Below, one piece after another: positions 45,235 to 55,100 of a DNA stretch of 64,000 nucleotides (within the stretch, counting starts at the first letter, position 1; each line of letters opens with the position of its first letter). The notes beneath the pieces were generated by a model. The model was given only the letters and a program-made list of their open reading frames with translations, did no database searches and was not told the origin of the DNA. The DNA lies in assembly GCF_024137025.1 (NCBI RefSeq), contig NZ_JAMYJR010000013.1:186001-250000 (forward strand), given 5' to 3'. The DNA comes from Paractinoplanes aksuensis. Lineage in GTDB: Bacteria; Actinomycetota; Actinomycetes; Mycobacteriales; Micromonosporaceae. Both the position numbers and the translations under genes were made by a program.

Positions 45235-48200
45235 TCAACCAAGCAGCTCCCATTCGGCCAGCTGGGTGGCGGTGGCGCCGTGGTTGGCCGTGATCTGCAG
45301 GCGGTAGCGCGAGTAGGCCGTCGTGTTGGGGATGACGAAGGCTCGTGTCTGGCGGCGGTCGGCGAAGTCGAGGTTCGAGCGCGTGTCCACCGTCGTCCAC
45401 GTGGTGCCGTCGTTGGAGCCCTGCAGTGTCCAGCTCCGGGGATCCCGTTCGGGGGCGTCCTCGGCCGAGGTGAGCGTGTACTGCTTGACCGCGGCGGCGG
45501 CGGGCAGGCGGTATTCGAGCGTGCCCGTGCCGGCGAACGTGAGCCACTTCGTCAGCGACGTGTCGTCCACGACCTTGGCGGCGGTCTCGTTGGGAGCGTT
45601 CTCGCCGCTGGCGGTCACCGTGCCGCCGGTGGCCTTGTCGGCCAGCGGGCGCGGGGCCGTGGTGCCCGTGGTGAGCGAGGGGGGCACGTCGTTGGCGCCG
45701 GTGCCCCACGACGACGGGTTGGGGCCCATCACGAAGCTGAGCGTTCCGCCCGCTTGCAGGTCGGCGTGGGTCAGGTAGTTCTTCGTGTACGGGGTGCCGT
45801 TGAGCGTGGCGCTCTGGATGTACCGGTTCGTGTCGCTCACACCGGGCGCGGAGACGGTGAACGTCCGGCCGTTCTCGAGCGAGACGGTGGCCGACGGGTG
45901 CAGTGGTGCGCCGATCGTGTAATCGGTGCTGCCCATTCGCGCGGGATAGAAGCCGAGCGCGCTGAACACGTACCAGGCCGACATCTGCCCGTTGTCCTCG
46001 TCGCCGAGATAACCACCGCCGTTGCCCGCACCCGAGCCGTACAACTTGGTCAGCACGTCACGGACCCGGTTCTGCGTCTTCGCAGGCGTGCCCGCGTAGT
46101 TGTACATGTAGAGCATGTGGTGAATGGGCTCGTTCGGGTGGGCGTACTGGCCCATGTTCGTGTCGTACGCCTCGCGCATTTCGTGAATGACACCGCCGTA
46201 CGAGCCGGGCAGGTAGTCGCGGGAGGCGGCGAAGACCGAGTCGATTTTCGCCGACATCTGCGCGCGGCCGCCGAACAGATTGGCCATGCCCTGCGGGTCC
46301 TGCGGCGCCGGGGTCGCGTAGTGCCAGGGCGCGCCCTCGGTGAATTCGTAGCCCCACTCGTTGGGTTTGAAGGCCGAATCAGCCGTACGCCAGGAGCCGT
46401 TGGACTGCTTGCCGCGGTAGAACCCGGTCGACGCCGAATACAGGTTCGCGTAGTCGAGAGCCCGGTTCTCGAAGTACGCCGCGTCCTCGGTGAAGCCCAG
46501 CGCCCGGCCCAATTGCGCGATGCCGAAGTTGTTGTTGGCGTCCTCGAGCGTCCACGAGGCGGCCTCGCCCCGGACGTCGGTCGGCACGTACCGCTTGAAC
46601 GTCGACACCTCGAGGCCCTTGCGCCCCCGCGAACCCGACGACGAGTACACGGCCGCGTTCTTCACCATCGACGCGTACGCGGCCCGGTAGTCGAAGTTGC
46701 GGACACCCTTCACGTACGCGTCGGCGAAGGCCAGATCCTGGTTCGTGCCGACCATGATGTCGATGTAGCCGGGGCCGGACCAGCGCGGCGTCCAGCCCCC
46801 GTTCTTGTAGGCATTGACAAAACCGTCGAGCATTTCGCCAGTACGCGTGGGCGTGAGCAACGTATACAGCGGCCACACTGCCCGTGCGGTGTCCCAGAAG
46901 CCGTTGTTGACGTACATCTGCCCGTCGTGCACGGCGTTGTCGTACGGGCTGAAGTACTTCCGCACCCCGTCGACCATCTCGGACATGTTGTTCGGGTACA
47001 TGAACGCGCGATACATGTTCGAGTAGAACGTGACCTGCCGATCGGTCGAGGCGCCGTCGAGGCGGACCTTGCCCAGCGTCGTGTCCCACCGGGCCGCGGC
47101 CTCCTCGCGTACGGTGTCGAAGCTCTTCGCCCCGACCTCCTGCGACAGGTTGGCCGTGGCCTGAGCGACGCTGATGTACGAGGTCGCCATTTTCAGCGTC
47201 ACTTGCTCGTTCGCGGTCGTGGCGAAGCGGATCCAGCTCGTGACCCCCTGCCCGCTCACGTTTCCGGTGGCGGCGATGGCCTTGTCGACGGTCGCCGAGA
47301 AATAGAGGCGCGGACCCTTGTGGTCGAGATAGCCGGTGATCGTGCGGGCGCCGGCGTTGACGCTGATCGACCCGCCGACCTTGTCGATGGTGTCGAACAC
47401 GATGACCGATTCATTGGCGGCCGGATACTTGAACCGCATCACGCCGGCGTGGTCGGTCGGCGTCATCTCGGCCGTGATGCCGTACGTGTCGAGCTGCGTC
47501 TTGTAGTAGTGCGCCTTGGCCACCTCGTTGCTGTGGCTGAACGTCGATTTGCGCGCGTCCGGCGTCGTTTTGATCGAGCCGGTCATCGGCATCACCTGGA
47601 GCTGGCCGTAGTCACCGATCCACGGGCTGGGCTCGTGGCTGACGCCGAAGCCCTGGACGGTGCTCGAGTTGTACTGGTAGAGCCAGCCGTCGCTGTTGCC
47701 GTTGGTGATCGGCGTCCAGAAATTGAAGCCGTTGGGCACCGTCGAGCCCGGGAACGTGTTGCCGCGCGAATAGCTCACGTCGGAGTTCGAGCCGCGGCGG
47801 GTGTCGACGAGGTCGGACAGGCGGGCGGCCGGCGCCTCGGTGGTGATCGCGAGGTCGTCGAAATAGCCGCGGAACGTACCCGTGTTGGCTGGTTGGTCGT
47901 ACCCGATCAGGATGCGGTCGACCGTTTTCCCGGCGACCCACTGCCCGATCGACGAGGTGACGAAGTTCCACTTGTCGAAGCCGAGCACCGACCCGTTGCC
48001 CTGGAACGACGGATGCACCCGGACGCCGTTCTGATCGACCGCGCCCGAATCGCGCAACCGGCTGCCGTCGGTGAAGACCAGATCGACCGCGACGTCCAAA
48101 TGACCGCCCGACTGCGGATAGACCCAGTACGAAAGCGTGGTCGCCGCCGTCACCGGCAGGTCCACGTCGAATATCCGGTTGTACGAGTACGACGAAGTGG

Positions 48201-48471
48201 TGCTCGTGTCGTTGCCTGAATACATCAGCGCCGAGGCGCCGGCGTGCGTGGTTTCGTTGCGCGGCGCGCTCTCCATGCCGGTCAGCGCGCAGCAGTAGCC
48301 GCCGATGCCGGCGCTGCTCTCGACGCTGTTCGACCAGGTGGGCTGAGGGTCGCCGGCTTCGAAGCCGGTCACGAAGTCGCCGGGGGCGGCGGCCGCGGGG
48401 GTGGCGACCGCGACGCCCAGGCCGGCGGTCAGCAGGAGGGTGGCGAGCCAGGGGAGTGTGCGTCTGCGCAT
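45235..48471 (-). CDS. Secreted GH92 alpha-mannosidase with C-terminal discoidin-like module
   Basis: The 1078-residue protein has a signal peptide (RRRTLPWLATLLLTAGLGVA), an N-terminal beta-domain, and a GH92 catalytic domain with LVDTRRGSNSDVSYSRGN, VNNGFWDTARAVWP, GYIDIMVGTNQDLAFADAYV, SYGGVIHEMREAYDTNMGQY and GYLGDEDNGQMSAWY (near 822-836, the catalytic base region). It closes with a discoidin-like module (about 945-1078; GENAPNETAAK) closely related to the N-terminal one of the other GH92 in the window. GH92 enzymes are calcium-dependent exo-alpha-mannosidases. An operator-like palindrome lies 31 bp upstream. Confidence 0.93.
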   Translation of the reverse strand: MRRRTLPWLATLLLTAGLGVAVATPAAAAPGDFVTGFEAGDPQPTWSNSVESSAGIGGYCCALTGMESAPRNETTHAGASALMYSGNDTSTTSSYSYNRIFDVDLPVTAATTLSYWVYPQSGGHLDVAVDLVFTDGSRLRDSGAVDQNGVRVHPSFQGNGSVLGFDKWNFVTSSIGQWVAGKTVDRILIGYDQPANTGTFRGYFDDLAITTEAPAARLSDLVDTRRGSNSDVSYSRGNTFPGSTVPNGFNFWTPITNGNSDGWLYQYNSSTVQGFGVSHEPSPWIGDYGQLQVMPMTGSIKTTPDARKSTFSHSNEVAKAHYYKTQLDTYGITAEMTPTDHAGVMRFKYPAANESVIVFDTIDKVGGSISVNAGARTITGYLDHKGPRLYFSATVDKAIAATGNVSGQGVTSWIRFATTANEQVTLKMATSYISVAQATANLSQEVGAKSFDTVREEAAARWDTTLGKVRLDGASTDRQVTFYSNMYRAFMYPNNMSEMVDGVRKYFSPYDNAVHDGQMYVNNGFWDTARAVWPLYTLLTPTRTGEMLDGFVNAYKNGGWTPRWSGPGYIDIMVGTNQDLAFADAYVKGVRNFDYRAAYASMVKNAAVYSSSGSRGRKGLEVSTFKRYVPTDVRGEAASWTLEDANNNFGIAQLGRALGFTEDAAYFENRALDYANLYSASTGFYRGKQSNGSWRTADSAFKPNEWGYEFTEGAPWHYATPAPQDPQGMANLFGGRAQMSAKIDSVFAASRDYLPGSYGGVIHEMREAYDTNMGQYAHPNEPIHHMLYMYNYAGTPAKTQNRVRDVLTKLYGSGAGNGGGYLGDEDNGQMSAWYVFSALGFYPARMGSTDYTIGAPLHPSATVSLENGRTFTVSAPGVSDTNRYIQSATLNGTPYTKNYLTHADLQAGGTLSFVMGPNPSSWGTGANDVPPSLTTGTTAPRPLADKATGGTVTASGENAPNETAAKVVDDTSLTKWLTFAGTGTLEYRLPAAAAVKQYTLTSAEDAPERDPRSWTLQGSNDGTTWTTVDTRSNLDFADRRQTRAFVIPNTTAYSRYRLQITANHGATATQLAEWELLG

Positions 48472-48501
48472 GGCGGGACCTGCCGTTCGGGGCCGGACGG
48501 G

Positions 48502-48515
48502 TGACAACGATGTCA
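48502..48515 (-). promoter_or_regulatory. Operator-like TGACAACGATGTCA
   Basis: It differs by one base from the perfect palindrome upstream of the other GH92 gene. It lies 31 bp before the ATG of this GH92 gene and is therefore a candidate for the same LacI-family repressor. Confidence 0.62.
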
Positions 48516-48524
48516 ACGTTTCGG

Positions 48525-48555
48525 GATCGTAAACTTTACGATCGAAAATCGTCAA
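48525..48555. promoter_or_regulatory. Inverted repeat ATCGTAAA-C-TTTACGAT plus a third half-site
   Basis: GATCGTAAA (48525-48533) and TTTACGATC (48535-48543) are perfect inverted arms around one C. A third half-site ATCGTCAA begins 22 bp (two helical turns) after the first. It lies in the 108-bp gap between the GH92 gene and the divergent site-2 protease gene and may control either. No family is assigned. Confidence 0.55.
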
Positions 48556-48579
48556 TGGACCGTTCGGTACGATGCCCGC

Positions 48580-49728
48580 GTGCTCACGTACACCGCCGGA
48601 TTCCTGCTGTTCCTGCTCGGCATCTGCCTGTCGCTGGCCTGGCACGAAGCGGGCCACATGCTGGCCGCGCGGGCGTTCGGCATGAAGGTGCGCCGCTTCT
48701 TCGTCGGCCGCGGCCCGACGGTGTTCTCGTTCCGCCACGGCGAGACCGAGTACGGCCTGAAGGCCCTGCCGATCGGCGGCTTCTGCGACATCGCGGGGCT
48801 GACCAGCCTGGACGAGCTGAGCCCGGACGAGGAACGCCGGGCCATGTGGCGCTACCCGGCCTGGAAACGGACCACGGTGATGCTGGCCGGCCCGGTCATG
48901 CATGTCGTGCTCGCGGTGGCCGTCCTGTACGCGATGGCGGTCAGCCTGGGCCTGCCCAACCTCAAGCCGGTGACCGAGCCGGTGGTCGCGACCACCACGT
49001 GCGTCGGCGCCGTCTGCCCCGCCGCCGAGGCCGGCCTGCGCCCCGGCGATCGCATCGAGACCGTGGCCGGCGTGTCCACCCCGCTGTGGCGCGACGTCCT
49101 CGTGGCCGTGCAGGCCGCCGACGGCCCGACCGAGCTCACCGTCCGGCGCGACGGGTCCCCGCTGACGCTGACCGTCGACGTCACGCGCGTGCCCCGGGCC
49201 GGCGGCGCGATCGGCATGATGGGCGCGACGCCCGTGCCACCACCGGCCTATTTCCAGTACGACCCCCTGGCCGCGACCGGCGCCACAGCGGCGTTCACCG
49301 GCGACCTGATCTCCGCCACGGTGACCCAGCTGGCCGCGTTCCCCGAGCGCGTGCCCGCGGTGGTCAAGGCGATCGGCGGCGAACGCGACCCCGACATCCC
49401 GATCAGCATGGTCGGCGCCAGTCGCCTCGGCGGCGAGGCCGTGGAGCGCGGCCTGTGGGGCACGTTCCTGCTGCTGCTGGTCAGCCTCAACCTGTTCATG
49501 GCCGTGTTCAACCTGCTGCCGCTGCTGCCCCTGGACGGCGCCCACATCGCCGTCGTCTGGTTCGAACGCGTACGCGACACCCTGCGCCGCCTACGCGGCC
49601 GCCCCGCCGGCGGCCCGGTCGACTTCACCCGCCTGCTCCCGGTCACGATGGTGCTGATCGCCCTCGGCGGCACAGTGATGGCCCTGACCATCACCGCCGA
49701 CATCGTCAACCCGATCCGCCTCTCCTGA
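48580..49728 (+). CDS. Site-2 protease family (M50) membrane metallopeptidase, RseP-like
   Basis: The 382-residue protein has the zinc motif HEAGH at residues 22-26 in the first membrane segment, a PDZ-like domain (CPAAEAGLRPGDRIETVAGV) and the second catalytic motif LLPLLPLDGAH in a late helix. Such proteases cut membrane-embedded substrates such as anti-sigma factors. GTG start; TACGAT just seven bases upstream could be a -10 box, giving a leaderless transcript. It is divergent from the GH92 gene. No anti-sigma gene is adjacent; the ECF pair at 16.9 kb is a distant possibility. Confidence 0.92.
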   Translation: MLTYTAGFLLFLLGICLSLAWHEAGHMLAARAFGMKVRRFFVGRGPTVFSFRHGETEYGLKALPIGGFCDIAGLTSLDELSPDEERRAMWRYPAWKRTTVMLAGPVMHVVLAVAVLYAMAVSLGLPNLKPVTEPVVATTTCVGAVCPAAEAGLRPGDRIETVAGVSTPLWRDVLVAVQAADGPTELTVRRDGSPLTLTVDVTRVPRAGGAIGMMGATPVPPPAYFQYDPLAATGATAAFTGDLISATVTQLAAFPERVPAVVKAIGGERDPDIPISMVGASRLGGEAVERGLWGTFLLLLVSLNLFMAVFNLLPLLPLDGAHIAVVWFERVRDTLRRLRGRPAGGPVDFTRLLPVTMVLIALGGTVMALTITADIVNPIRLS

Positions 49729-49871
49729 GGCAAAGCCGCTACGCGGCCCGCCCTTCACCGACCGCCGTCCTGCGAGGGGATGGGGCGTGGCGGCGTCCCG
49801 TAACGGGATGGGCGCGGGTGGCGGATCCAGCTCTGGCCGTGTTCCGGGGTGTAACCGGCGCGGCGGCCTGG

Positions 49872-50237
49872 TTACGACTCGCCGGCCAGCAGCTCTCGCA
49901 GGACAGCGACGTCCGGCTCGTCGAGAGACGCCGCGAACTTGCGGAGGGCGGCCTGACGGTCGGGAAGGCCGGCCAGGGCGGCCCGCATGCGGGATGCGGC
50001 GGCGGTGGCCGCGTCCTCGGTCGGCCAGTACTCGTGGCCGCGGCCGGCGCGACGTCGTTGCACGGAGTCCTTCTCGTGCAGGCGGGTGAGGATCGTCTGA
50101 ACCGTGTTGTAGGCCAGATCGTCGCCGAGCGCTTTTTGGACCTCGGTCGCCGTCATCGGCGTGGCAGCCGATCGGAGCACGCTCACGATCTCGGCCTCCA
50201 GGCTGCCCGGCGCTCTCCGTCCGTCCTTCGTCGTCAC
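49872..50237 (-). CDS. BlaI/MecI-family transcriptional repressor
   Basis: The 121-residue winged-helix protein has the family pattern GSLEAEIVSVLRSAATPMTA, TEVQKALGDDLAYNTVQTIL and TRLHEKDSVQRRRAGRGHEY. BlaI repressors are normally paired with a BlaR1/M56 sensor protease that cleaves them. No such gene is adjacent here; the M50 gene at 48.6-49.7 kb faces it convergently. GTG start. The 143 bases to the next gene hold nothing clear. Confidence 0.9.
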   Translation of the reverse strand: MTTKDGRRAPGSLEAEIVSVLRSAATPMTATEVQKALGDDLAYNTVQTILTRLHEKDSVQRRRAGRGHEYWPTEDAATAAASRMRAALAGLPDRQAALRKFAASLDEPDVAVLRELLAGES

Positions 50238-50415
50238 CTTCGCTTGACCTCCCGCGTCAGGATAGCCCCGGCCCGCGCCGCCCCCGAGATCCGCGGATGT
50301 GGCCTGCGCGACGCCCCCCCGGTCGCGAGGACGGCGATCCGCGCGAGGACGGCGATCCGCGCGTGGGGAGGGCGATTCGGGCGCGATGAAAGGGCCCGGG
50401 CGCGGCGCAAGGTTG

Positions 50416-51081
50416 TTACGCGCGGACGACGTGGACGGCTCGGGCCAGGGCGTACGGCAAATGGACCTCGCCGCCCGCGGCCGTGAGCAGCACACCGTCC
50501 GGGGCGCGCTGCACCTCGACGTCGCGCCCGGCCCGCAGCGCGTGCAACAGACCCGCGTCCTCCTGGGCCGACTCGCAGATGCGGGTCACCACGGCCCGGC
50601 TCACCGGCGCCGCATCGGCCAGCCGGTGTTCACCCCGCGGCCGCCGCCCGGCCGACCGCGGCCCGCCGATCCCCGACAGCCCGGGGATCGGGTTGCCGTA
50701 GGGCGAGACGCCGGGCCGGCCGAGCCGTTCGTACAGCACAGCCTCGGCCCGCTCGCTCATCACGTGCTGGAACTGATCGGCCTCGGCGTGCGCGTGCTCG
50801 TACGGCACCCCGAGCACCCGCACCAGCAGCACCTCGGCCAGCCGGTGTTTGCGCAGCACCGTGGTGGCCTGGCGGCGCCCCCGCGGGCTCAGGATCAAAT
50901 GGCGCCGCGGATCGGTGCTGACCAGCCCGTCACGGGTCATGCGTTCGACCATGCGGCTGACCGTGGGGGCGGAGCGGCTCAGGCGTTCGGACAGTCGGGC
51001 CCCGATCGGCGGGACACGGTCTTCCTCGCATTCCAGAATGATGCGCAGCGACATCCCGATGGGGTCGATCAGCTCCGCCAT
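50416..51081 (-). CDS. DtxR/IdeR/MntR-family metal-dependent regulator
   Basis: The 221-residue protein has an N-terminal winged helix (IGARLSERLSRSAPTVSRMV, then ERMTRDGLVSTDPRRHLIL), a metal-binding/dimerisation domain (LRKHRLAEVLLVRVLGVPYE, HAHAEADQFQHVMSERAEAVL) and a C-terminal FeoA/SH3-like domain. It is likely a manganese or iron sensor. A 15-bp inverted repeat overlaps its ribosome site. The upstream SMP-30 gene is on the same strand, 29 bp away. The 178 bases between this gene and blaI are GC-rich with a tandem GCGCGAGGACGGCGATCC. Confidence 0.9.
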   Translation of the reverse strand: MAELIDPIGMSLRIILECEEDRVPPIGARLSERLSRSAPTVSRMVERMTRDGLVSTDPRRHLILSPRGRRQATTVLRKHRLAEVLLVRVLGVPYEHAHAEADQFQHVMSERAEAVLYERLGRPGVSPYGNPIPGLSGIGGPRSAGRRPRGEHRLADAAPVSRAVVTRICESAQEDAGLLHALRAGRDVEVQRAPDGVLLTAAGGEVHLPYALARAVHVVRA

Positions 51082-51089
51082 CGACCGAT

Positions 51090-51104
51090 CCTACACCTTG
51101 TAGG
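51090..51104 (-). promoter_or_regulatory. Inverted repeat CCTACAAGGTGTAGG before the dtxR-like gene
   Basis: Perfect six-base arms around AGG (minus strand) overlap the ribosome-binding region eight bases before the ATG. TACA...TGTA is the core of BlaI-family boxes, and a BlaI-type gene lies 0.9 kb downstream. Protein binding or a translation-blocking hairpin are both possible. Confidence 0.45.
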
Positions 51105-51110
51105 AGAGAC

Positions 51111-51971
51111 TCAGACCGGTACGGCGATGATGCTCCCCTCCCGGGCGGCCCGCCGGGCGTGCTCATAAAAGTCGGGCGCCGCGCAGGCATAAAGGGTGTT
51201 GCCGCTCAGCGCGCAGGCGTACACGTTGGTGCCCGGCCGCACCTCGTCGGTGATCTCGCCCCCCTCGACCACCCGGATCAGGCGCCCGCCGACCGCGTCG
51301 GCCACCCACAGCCCACCCTCGGCGTCGAGACACGAGCCGTCGGGGGCCACCGCGAGCTGGGCGATCGCGCCGGAAACGCTCAGGTCGGTCGGCAGCGGCC
51401 CGAACTCGGCCCACACCCGGCGGTTGACGAGCGTGCCGTCGGCGGCGAGGTCGAAGGCGGTGATCCGGTTGCCGAAGGTCTCGTTGACCAGCACCGTGCC
51501 GCCGGGGGTGAGGGCGATGGCGTTGGGGAACCACAGGCCCGTGGCCAGCTCGGTCACCGTGCCGTCGGGGTCGGCCCGGTGCAGGGCGGCCGGTTCGATC
51601 GGGTCGCCGGCCATCAGGTCGAAGCCGAAGTTGCCGACGTAGGCCCGGCCCTCGGCGTCGACCGCCATGTCGTTCAGGTGGCCGGTGGCGTGGCCGCTCA
51701 GATCGGCGTGGGTGACCAGCGTGCCGTCGGGCTCGCGGCGCAGGATCCGCCGGTCGCGCATCGAGACGATCAGCAGGCGGCCGTCCGGCAACCAGCCCAG
51801 CCCGGACGGCTGCTGCTCCACCGTCGCCTCGAGGCGCAGGTCGGTGCCGTCGGCGCGGGCCGACATGACCCGTGAGGAGTAGAAATCGGAGAACCAGAGG
51901 CGTCCCTCGTGCCAGCGGGGCGCCTCGGTGAAGGTGAAGCCGTCGACCACGGTGGTGACCTCGTCCGTCAT
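51111..51971 (-). CDS. SMP-30/gluconolactonase-like protein
   Basis: The 286-residue six-blade propeller protein has the family start FTFTEAPRWHEGRLWFSDFY (metal-ligand Glu), the strands LNDMAVDAEGRAYVGNFGF, FPNAIALTPGGTVLVNETFG and LDAEGGLWVADAVGGRLIRV. SMP-30 enzymes hydrolyse sugar lactones with a divalent metal. No signal peptide is seen, so it is cytosolic. It is divergent from the Pls-type synthetase gene. Confidence 0.9.
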   Translation of the reverse strand: MTDEVTTVVDGFTFTEAPRWHEGRLWFSDFYSSRVMSARADGTDLRLEATVEQQPSGLGWLPDGRLLIVSMRDRRILRREPDGTLVTHADLSGHATGHLNDMAVDAEGRAYVGNFGFDLMAGDPIEPAALHRADPDGTVTELATGLWFPNAIALTPGGTVLVNETFGNRITAFDLAADGTLVNRRVWAEFGPLPTDLSVSGAIAQLAVAPDGSCLDAEGGLWVADAVGGRLIRVVEGGEITDEVRPGTNVYACALSGNTLYACAAPDFYEHARRAAREGSIIAVPV

Positions 51972-52178
51972 CGCCCGATGATCCGCCCGCGCCCGGCGGG
52001 CCCGCAAGGCCCGGCCGCCGGCCACCCCGGCGTGACCCCTCCGTGTGTCAGTGGACACGTATTCGTCATTTACTCGTCATCGTTCACTTTGACCCCGTAG
52101 CTTTTATCGCTGCCCCGGGCTGGCTCGCTGCCGTGCGCCTGGCGTCGGTGACTATGAGCTGGAAAGGGTGCACGCCCG
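51972..52178. promoter_or_regulatory. Divergent region between the SMP-30 and Pls-type genes
   Basis: The gap contains the inverted repeat GTGTC-AGTG-GACAC (52045-52058), a direct repeat TCGTCAT (52063-52069 and 52074-52080, 11 bp apart), and an AT-richer stretch near 52080-52110 (CACTTTGACCCCGTAGCTT) that could hold a promoter of the synthetase gene. No terminator is needed here. Assignments are inferred from position. Confidence 0.35.
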
Positions 52179-55100
52179 GTGACGGTGACGACTGACCTGC
52201 AACTGATCGACCTGCCCGGATTCGACGTCGCGCCTGAGGCCCCAGCTCTTTTCCGCAGCTGGTCAGCGCCCCTGCGGCGCACCCTCGTGGACATCTTCGA
52301 CGCGACCGTGCAGGCACACCCGGGCGGCCGGGCGATCGACGCGGGCGGCACGGCGCTGACCTACCGCGAGCTGGCCGACGAGGTCGAGAAGCTACGGGTC
52401 ACCCTGAGCGGGCACGGCCTGGGCGTCGGCGACCGCATCGGGATCCGGGTCTCGTCCGGCACGACCGATCTCTACCTCGCCATCCTGGGGACGCTGGCCG
52501 TCGGCGCGGCCTACGTGCCGGTCGACGCCGACGACCCCGAGGAGCGCGCGGAGCTGGTGTTCGCCGAGGCGGGCGTGGCCGCGGTGCTCGGCGACGGGCT
52601 GAGCGTGTCGATGCGACGTACGCCCGAGGGCGGGGCCGGACGGCCCGGACCGAACGACGACGCCTGGATCATCTTCACCTCCGGCTCCACCGGCACGCCG
52701 AAGGGCGTGGCCGTCACCCACGCCGCCGCGGCCGCCTTCGTCGACGCCGAGGCCCAGCTCTTCCTGGCCGACGACGACGCCGAGCCGATCGGGTCGCACG
52801 ACCGGGTGCTGGCCGGGCTGTCGGTGGCCTTCGACGCCTCGTGCGAAGAGATGTGGCTGGCCTGGCGGCACGGCGCGTGCCTGGTGCCGGCCGCCCGTTC
52901 GCTCGTGCGCAGCGGCGTCGACCTCGGCCCGTGGCTGGCCGAGCAGCGCATCACCGTCGTCTCGACCGTGCCCACCCTGGCCGCGCTGTGGCCGGTCGAG
53001 GCGCTCGAGGACGTCCGGCTGCTGATCTTCGGGGGCGAGGCCTGCCCGCCCGAGCTGGCCGAACGGCTGGCCGTCGAGGGGCGCGAGGTCTGGAACACGT
53101 ACGGCCCGACCGAGGCCACCGTGGTGGCCTGCGCGGCCCGCATGACCGGCGAGGGACCCGTACGCATCGGTCTGCCGCTCGCGGGCTGGGAGCTGGCCGT
53201 GGTCGGCCCGGCCGGCGAGCCGGTGGCCATGGGCGAGACCGGCGAGCTGGTCATCGGCGGCGTCGGCCTGGCCCGCTACCTGGACGCGGCCAAGGACGCC
53301 GAGAAGTTCGCCCCGCTCCCGTCTCTCGGCTGGGACCGGGCGTACCGCAGTGGTGACATCGTGCGGGCCGAGCCCGAGGGCCTGCTGTTCCTGGGCCGCG
53401 GCGACGAGCAGGTCAAACTGGGCGGCCGCCGGATCGAGCTGGGCGAGGTCGACGCCGCCCTGCAGGCCCTGCCCGGCGTGGCCGGCGCGGCCGCCGCGAT
53501 CAAGCGCACCGCCGCCGGAAACCAGCTGCTCGTCGGCTACGTCGTGCCGCGCGAGGGGTTCGACGCCGCGTCGGCCGCGGAGCGCATCCGTGAGCAGTTG
53601 CCGGCCGCGCTCGTGCCGCTGCTGGCCGAGGTGGCCGAGCTGCCCACCCGTACTTCAGGCAAGGTCGACCGGGCCGCCCTGCCGTGGCCGCTGGCCACCG
53701 CCGGGGGTGACGACGCGGCCGAGCTGACCGCGACCCAGGCCTGGCTGGCCGACGGCTGGGAGCAGATCCTGGGCGTCCGCCCGAGCGCGCCCGGCGCCGA
53801 CTTCTTCAGCAACGGCGGCAGCAGCCTCAACGCGGCCCAGCTGGTGGCCTGGATCCGCCGCGCCCACCCACAGGTGGCGGTGGCCGACGTCTACCAGCAC
53901 CCGCGTCTGTCGCAGATGGCGGCCGCGCTCGACGCGCTGGTGGCCACCGAGACCGTACGCCGGGAGATCCGCCCGACGCCGCGGCGGGCCGGGCTGTTCC
54001 AGGCCCTGCTGATGGCGCCGATGCTCGCGCTGGTCGGGCTGCGCTGGCTGACCGTCCTGGCCGCGCCGGCCAACCTGGTCCCGTGGGCGCCGCACACCTC
54101 GTGGTGGTGGATCGCGGCGAGCGGAGTGCTGCTGTTCAGCCCGCCGGGCCGGATCGCCGTGGCCGCCGGGGGAGCCCGATTGCTGCTGCGCGGCGTCGGC
54201 AAGGGCGACTACCCCCGTGGCGGCAGTGTGCACGTGCGGCTGTGGGCGGCCGAGCGGCTGGCCGACCTGACCGGCGCCACCGGTGTGGCCGGCGCGAGCT
54301 GGATGATCACCTATGCCCGGGCGCTCGGCGCGCAGATCGGCCCCGACGTCGACCTGCATTCGGCGCCGCCGGTGACCGGGCTGCTCAAGCTGGGCCGGGG
54401 CGCGGCGGTCGAGCCCGAGGTCGACCTGTCCGGCTACTGGGTCGACGGCGACGTCGTGCGGGTCGGCAAGGTGCGGATCGGGGCCGGGGCCCGGGTCGGC
54501 GGCCGGAGCACCCTCATGCCGGGCGCTCGGGTCGGCAAGGGCGCTCAGATCGACGCCGGCTCGACCGTGACGGGCGCGGTGCCGGCCGGCAAGCGGTGGG
54601 CCGGTTCGCCCGCCGCACCGGCCGCCGCCAAGAACAGCGCGGACTGGCCCACGGCCCGGCCGCCGCGCCGGTCCCGCCTGTGGGTGGCGGCCTACAGCCT
54701 GACCGCTCAGGCGCTGGGCCTGCTGCCGGTCGTCGCGGCGCTGCCCACCCTCGCGCTGCTCGGCTGGGTGCTCGCCGACGGTGGCGACCTGAGCGCCGCA
54801 CTGCTGATGGCCCCGGCGGCGGCGGTGGCCTGGTTCCTGTCGTACGCGTTGCTGGTCCTGGTCGCCGTCCGGGTGCTCGGCCTCGGGCTGAAGGCGGGCT
54901 ATCACCCCGTACGGGGAAGGGTGGCCTGGCAGGTCTGGACCACCGAACGGCTCATGGGCATGGCCCGGATCGCGCTCTTCCCGATCTATGCCAGCCTGTT
55001 CACGCCGGTGTGGCTGCGGCTGCTGGGCGCCAAGATCGGCCGCAACACGGAGCTGTCCACGGTCCTCGCGCTGCCCAAGATGACCACGGTCGAGGACGGC

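Noticed and set aside
44893..48219. 1108-residue plus-strand frame across the second GH92 gene
   Set aside because: Antisense shadow; only its first about 70 residues carry sense, as the middle frame of the frameshifted gene at 44871-45230.
48580..50237. M50 protease as the sensor partner of the BlaI-type repressor (BlaR1 equivalent)
   Set aside because: BlaR1 is an M56 protease; the gene here is a clear M50 site-2 protease and is convergent with blaI, so a functional pair is not supported.
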